A stretch of DNA of 64,000 bases from Promethearchaeota archaeon (GTDB taxonomy: Archaea; Asgardarchaeota; Lokiarchaeia; Sigyniarchaeales; SOKP01): the NCBI GenBank assembly GCA_016840165.1, contig JAEOSU010000080.1, positions 124,001 through 188,000 of the forward strand, read 5' to 3'. The translations under genes were made by a program, and so were the position numbers. The notes below the pieces were generated by a model. It worked only from the letters and a program-made list of their open reading frames with translations, did not search any database and had not been told where the DNA came from. Below, one piece after another: positions 59,484 to 64,000 of the stretch; position 1 is the stretch's first letter; the number at the start of each line of letters is the position of its first letter.

Positions 59484-60035
59484 ATGTTAATAGATATTGT
59501 TTCTGATTTATATCAATTACTCGACATTATCTCTATGCACTTTTTCCCACTTTTATTTTTAGTATTAAAATACTTTATTTCTTTTATTTTACTCTCTATA
59601 GGGATTTTATATTTACTGAGCCTTAAAGGAATTTTCTTGAAGAAGAAATTATATAATAAATATAATGACAATGATTTCAATAACCTGAGAATTATAATAG
59701 GAGTTACATTCATAATATTAGCTTTTGGCATCCTTTTTAATTACTTAATCTATTTTTTTATTTGGCTTTTTCAATATTTTGATGGATTTCTTCTTGTTAT
59801 AATAAACTTTTTTCTTGGGAGTTCTTTTTTGAATACTCTTAAACTTAATAACCTCATAAGCCAAGGAATAGCATTAGGTTCGTTTGTCGCGATATTACAA
59901 TTTATCCTCGCAATTTTTTATTTCCTTAATGATAGAATTGTTTTGATGAGCTCTAAGAATGCCTCATCTTTATTTATAACCTCCGTTATCAGTATTTTAT
60001 TATTTGGATTTGAATGTTTACCTTATTTGCTATAG
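59484..60035 (+). CDS. Multi-pass membrane protein
   Basis: 183 aa with several hydrophobic stretches. Confidence 0.5.
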   Translation: MLIDIVSDLYQLLDIISMHFFPLLFLVLKYFISFILLSIGILYLLSLKGIFLKKKLYNKYNDNDFNNLRIIIGVTFIILAFGILFNYLIYFFIWLFQYFDGFLLVIINFFLGSSFLNTLKLNNLISQGIALGSFVAILQFILAIFYFLNDRIVLMSSKNASSLFITSVISILLFGFECLPYLL

Positions 60036-60111
60036 TTTCATAAATTAAGAAAAAGTCAGTTGTAAAAAGCCTAAAAACTATAAATGAATATTTTAGTATT
60101 ACAAAATAAAG

Positions 60112-60129
60112 AGCGAAAGATTTATATAA
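60112..60129 (+). promoter_or_regulatory. Archaeal BRE/TATA promoter candidate
   Basis: 'agcgaaagatttatataa': BRE-like CGAAAGA followed by TTTATATA, upstream of tfb. Confidence 0.5.
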
Positions 60130-60295
60130 CTAATGTACATATAATTATGTTGCATTCAGTCTTTTCAGTCACGAATCAGTAGTAATAGAATTAAAATCAG
60201 TTTTCAATTAATTTATACGGGTTATAATTGAGATACTTGGTTTAGTTTATTTAGATTAGGTTAAAGTATTATATAAAATATTTGAGGTTTTAAGT

Positions 60296-61183
60296 ATGGA
60301 AGTTAAATCAGAAATTAGTAATTTATCAAATTTATGCCCAGAATGTGGAGGAAAAACTATTCCCATTCAAGAAAAGGGTGAGATTGTATGTAGTCAATGC
60401 GGTTTAGTAGTTAACGAGAGAGTTATGGATGTCTCCCATAGTGGAAAAAGAGCTTTTACAAAACAAGAAAAAGAGCAGAGAGAGAGAACGGGATCTCCTA
60501 TTTCTATTCTATTGCCTGATATGGGATTAAGTACAATTATAGATAAATCTAACATAAAGAGTCCCGATTTAAAAAGAGCCGCAAAGTGGAATTCTCGAAT
60601 GACATGGGATAAAAGAAACATGTTAATTGCCACGACTGAATTGAAGAGAATTGGGAGTAATCTTAATTTACCAAATCATATAAAAAAAACAGCAATCAGA
60701 TTATATATTGAAGCATTTAAAAAGAAATTACTAAGAGGACGTTCTATTAATGGTATGGTCGCTGCTTGTCTATATTTTGCCTGTAGGGAAAGCAAAATTC
60801 CAAGGACACTTCAAGAGATCTTAGAAGAAACGTCTGTAGATGCAAAAAGTGTGAGAAGGTGTTATAGAACCATTATTCGTGAATTAAATTTAAAAGCGCC
60901 TTCTACAGATCCGATTTCCTTGATACCACGATTTATTGCTGAGTTAAATTTAGATGCTGTAGCTGAAAAAGCTACGATTAGAGTATTAACATCCTTTATT
61001 AAGAAGTTTTCCACAAGTGGCAAAGACCCTAAAGGGTTATGCGCTGGAGCGCTATATTTGGTTTGCAAATTTAAAGATAAGAGAATATCTCAAAAAGAAA
61101 TAGCAAATATAGTTGGAGTGACAGAAGTTACTCTTCGTTCAAGGTACAAGGAATTAGTCACTAAGTTAAATCTGAAGTTTTAA
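60296..61183 (+). CDS. tfb: Transcription initiation factor IIB
   Basis: Zinc ribbon 'CPECGGKTIPIQEKGEIVCSQCGLVVNERVMD' and two cyclin repeats. Confidence 0.95.
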   Translation: MEVKSEISNLSNLCPECGGKTIPIQEKGEIVCSQCGLVVNERVMDVSHSGKRAFTKQEKEQRERTGSPISILLPDMGLSTIIDKSNIKSPDLKRAAKWNSRMTWDKRNMLIATTELKRIGSNLNLPNHIKKTAIRLYIEAFKKKLLRGRSINGMVAACLYFACRESKIPRTLQEILEETSVDAKSVRRCYRTIIRELNLKAPSTDPISLIPRFIAELNLDAVAEKATIRVLTSFIKKFSTSGKDPKGLCAGALYLVCKFKDKRISQKEIANIVGVTEVTLRSRYKELVTKLNLKF

Positions 61184-61770
61184 GTCTCTTGATTTTTTTT
61201 TTGTAATAATATTTTTAGAAAATCTGGATATGTTAGTAAATAACTCTGAGCATTAGGCAATTGTTGCTTTATTTTAATAAATAACTGAGAATAATGCTCT
61301 GCTCTATCTTTTTGTTTAAGCATTTCATTTCTAGTTTGTTCTCTAATTGGTTCTACCGGTATTCCTTTTAACACAGATCTGGCAGGTATAGTTAAACCGG
61401 GAGGGACTTCACTTTTATTAAGAATTATTGAACCCTCACCTATAGAAGTTTCTTCATATATTAGACTTCCTTCCATTACTTGAACATAATCTTCCATGAA
61501 GCATCCTAAAATGGTAACACCTGATTCAATAATGCAATATCGCCCTATATGAATTGAGCTCTTCTGCAATCTTGTAAACAGCATTACTCCATTAAATATT
61601 GTAGAATACTCCCCTATATTAATTTGGGAACTTTCGCCTCGAATTATAGATCCTGGCCAAATTACGGCATTATCATTTACTTTGACGTTTCCAATTAAAG
61701 TTGAAAGTGGTGAAACATAAGCATTACTACTAATCTCAGGTTTTTTTCCATTATACTCTAATAGTACCAT
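61180..61770 (-). CDS. Gamma-carbonic-anhydrase-like left-handed beta-helix protein
   Basis: Hexapeptide repeats 'IGNVKVNDNAVIWPGSIIRGESSQINIGEYSTIFNGVMLF'. Confidence 0.75.
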   Translation of the reverse strand: MVLLEYNGKKPEISSNAYVSPLSTLIGNVKVNDNAVIWPGSIIRGESSQINIGEYSTIFNGVMLFTRLQKSSIHIGRYCIIESGVTILGCFMEDYVQVMEGSLIYEETSIGEGSIILNKSEVPPGLTIPARSVLKGIPVEPIREQTRNEMLKQKDRAEHYSQLFIKIKQQLPNAQSYLLTYPDFLKILLQKKNQET

Positions 61771-61897
61771 TATTATCTACTTCTGATATTACAATATATT
61801 CTGAATAACAATAAGATAATTTTAATAAATTTAAATTTATTTATTTAAATAAGATTTCTGATAAAAATAGTAATTATGGGTCTTAAAACTTAAAAAA

Positions 61898-62719
61898 TTA
61901 GAGAGTAGTATATTTTTTTAGTGGATTTCTTGAATTATAAACGTAAAATTCATCATAGGGAAACTTCAAACTTAGAAAATTGCATAGTTTACTCAAAGCT
62001 AATAATTCACAATTAAAAAATGAAAACTCAATAAGATTTATACCTAAATCAAATGCATAACTAATTGTAGATTTATTTGTTTTTTCAGTGATATAACAAT
62101 CACATCCTTCACTCAAAAGTTCATGAAAATTCCTAATGAAAAGATCCTCACCACTTACAATACAAATACTATTTATTTCTTTTTTTAATTCTCCAAGGTA
62201 AAGAATGGATTTAATATTTAAATTTGAATCTATCCTATGAATTAATTTTTCTAAAGTAAATCTTTCATTTGAATCAGGATAAAGATTTGGAATGCATATT
62301 CTACCAATTGGAATATGAAAACCTTTATAGTTCTTAATTTCAAATGGATGATCTAATTTTAAGTATAAAGCATCCATTATTGTATTACTAATCCCCCCTT
62401 CAGCAATGTAAAAGGGGTAACCCAAAACAAAAATTGAGATAGGATATTTTGAGAGTATCGATAATTTATTTATTAAATTTGGTTTAAAATTCTTAATCGA
62501 TTCACTAACTAACCCATTGAGTGAAATAATGAGATTTATTTTATTTTTAACTGCAAAATATAAAGCTTTTAAACTCAAATCAACTGTAAGCATTACTCGT
62601 TTTATTGATTTCTCATTATTGTAATCGCCATAATGAAAGCCATATATTTCTGAATCTATTTGAAACTGCTCAGGAGCTACCTCCTTTTTAATAAATGAGC
62701 TTAATTCTTTTAAATACAT
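61898..62719 (-). CDS. NIF3-like protein, metal site apparently degenerate
   Basis: 'IYGFHYGDYNNEKSIKRVMLTVDLSLKALYFAVKNKINLIISLNGL' resembles NIF3 N-terminus. Confidence 0.5.
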   Translation of the reverse strand: MYLKELSSFIKKEVAPEQFQIDSEIYGFHYGDYNNEKSIKRVMLTVDLSLKALYFAVKNKINLIISLNGLVSESIKNFKPNLINKLSILSKYPISIFVLGYPFYIAEGGISNTIMDALYLKLDHPFEIKNYKGFHIPIGRICIPNLYPDSNERFTLEKLIHRIDSNLNIKSILYLGELKKEINSICIVSGEDLFIRNFHELLSEGCDCYITEKTNKSTISYAFDLGINLIEFSFFNCELLALSKLCNFLSLKFPYDEFYVYNSRNPLKKYTTL

Positions 62720-62855
62720 TAAAATCCAATTTTTTATTAAACATAATGAGGAACTATAAAAAAAAAGAAACTCTGTAATGATTTTTAATATTAAATATTG
62801 TTAATATTTAATATATTTCAATATAATATTATGAAAAAAATCAAGTGAACTTTAA

Positions 62856-63269
62856 ATGGAAGAAAAGAATTGTATTTTCTGTCAAATCGTCAATAAAGAA
62901 GTTGCCTCAAAAATTATATATGAAAATGAATATAATATTGCTTTTCTGGATATTTTTCCTATTGGAGAAGGCCATACTATAGTAATACCAAAAAAACATT
63001 ACAATAATATTGAAGTCATTCCTGAGAAAGATTTGATTGAAATTATAAAAACCATTAAATACTTGTCAAAGTTGCTTCATGATAAATTAAATTTCGATGG
63101 ATATAATATTCTTCAAAATAATTTCAAAGCTGCGGGTCAAGTTGTGCAACATTTTCATTTTCATATAATTCCTAGAAATTTTAATGATTCTAGATTCAGA
63201 TTAGCTATTCCACGAGAAAAAGCAAGTGATAACGATTTAAATCAAATTATGAAGAAGATTAAGGCTTAA
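62856..63269 (+). CDS. HIT-family nucleotide hydrolase/transferase
   Basis: 'CIFCQIVNKEVASKIIYENEYNIAFLDIFPIGEGHTIVIPKKH' and HIT motif 'VQHFHFHIIPR'. Confidence 0.93.
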   Translation: MEEKNCIFCQIVNKEVASKIIYENEYNIAFLDIFPIGEGHTIVIPKKHYNNIEVIPEKDLIEIIKTIKYLSKLLHDKLNFDGYNILQNNFKAAGQVVQHFHFHIIPRNFNDSRFRLAIPREKASDNDLNQIMKKIKA

Positions 63270-63353
63270 ATGCTTACTAGTTATAAATACATGGGATTTA
63301 AAAATATTGATTTATAACTTTGATTAGTATAGCTTTAATATTGAGGTTCAATA

Positions 63354-63548
63354 ATGAAAAGTTTATTTAATAACCTAAAAAAAAAGATACATAATTTTCT
63401 CAAGGATGATTTCGGGGGGAATCTAATTGAATATGCTCTTCTTATAGGTTTTGCTCTATTTCTATTTTTTTTAATTGTAGGAATTGTTACTAATCTCTTA
63501 GATTGGACTCTGGGACTCAAAGACGACTTTTTTAATCTTTTTGGTTAG
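63354..63548 (+). CDS. Flp/class III-type pilin-like small protein
   Basis: 'DDFGGNLIEYALLIGFALFLFFLIVGIVTNLL': GG/G-N-L-I-E-Y processing-like site before a hydrophobic helix. Confidence 0.6.
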   Translation: MKSLFNNLKKKIHNFLKDDFGGNLIEYALLIGFALFLFFLIVGIVTNLLDWTLGLKDDFFNLFG

Positions 63549-63927
63549 TTACTTTCTTTTCTACAAAATTTTCTATGATTTTAAGATTAAATTTATCAGT
63601 CCAAATATGTAGATTATTTAAAACAAACATTTTATCAACATTAATGTATTCAATAAAATCATCCAAAGGTATTCTATTAGCACCTTTAAATAAATTAATA
63701 ATTTTTTTATTAATTTCAGAATCTTCAGGTGGAAATAAACTTCTCTTTTTAGCTTTCAATCTTTCTAGAATATCATCAAACCTGCCATAATCAAAAAAAT
63801 GTTCCACTATTCGACTGATTACTGCAGCTGGGCTATTTCCAAATACACCTACAAGTTCTTCCACTTGATTCATACTACTTTTACTCAATGTAACAGTTGT
63901 TCTTAATGTTTCTATCATAAAGTACAA
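63532..63927 (-). CDS. Ribbon-helix-helix-like DNA-binding protein
   Basis: N-terminal 'LRTTVTLSKSSMNQVEELVGVFGNSPAAVISRIVEHFFD'. Confidence 0.5.
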   Translation of the reverse strand: MYFMIETLRTTVTLSKSSMNQVEELVGVFGNSPAAVISRIVEHFFDYGRFDDILERLKAKKRSLFPPEDSEINKKIINLFKGANRIPLDDFIEYINVDKMFVLNNLHIWTDKFNLKIIENFVEKKVTNQKD

Positions 63928-64000
63928 TTTTTATTAATTTAAGTTCAATAATACGAATATTTTTGTCGCTTATAAACTTATGCTAAATGATGATAATAAT

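Noticed and set aside
1-64000. CRISPR array or cas locus
   Set aside because: No regularly spaced direct repeats seen; the PD-(D/E)XK ORF at 45416 stands alone without cas genes.

Overview
AT-rich archaeal chromosomal window. Gene content (TFIIB, L15e, RNase P p30/Pop5, topoisomerase VI, archaeosine TGT, Trm5, Roadblock and longin-like proteins) suggests an Asgard/Lokiarchaeia-like archaeon; this is inferred, not tested. It is densely coding, with no rRNA operon, no CRISPR array and no obvious prophage. Main blocks: a chromosome-maintenance region (GINS-like, Topo VI A/B, SMC-ScpA-ScpB, a degenerate Orc1/Cdc6-like ATPase); a MoxR AAA+/VWA/SWIM-like operon; an orphan Dam-type methylase next to a glycyl radical enzyme; an L15e/RNase P region split by a metabolic cassette; a tRNA/tRNA-modification block (tRNA-Ile, AK6, TgtA, DUF371, Trm5, tRNA-Arg); and TrpB2, PyrI, Rqc2/NEMF and TFIIB. 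Strongest unusual signals: (1) an SMC whose central hinge position holds a tandem helical duplication instead of a recognisable hinge; (2) two tRNA genes with apparent non-canonical D-arm introns; (3) a C/D-box sRNA candidate overlapping a stop codon; (4) a Topo VI B subunit of 1066 aa with insertions and a C-terminal extension; (5) ScpA with an N-terminal SAP-like extension missed by ATG/GTG/TTG start calling; (6) a MoxR-VWA-SWIM-like triad; (7) a chimeric zinc-ribbon/HTH/EYDGxHH nuclease-like gene with an internal composition break. All calls come from reading the sequence and supplied translations; no searches were run.
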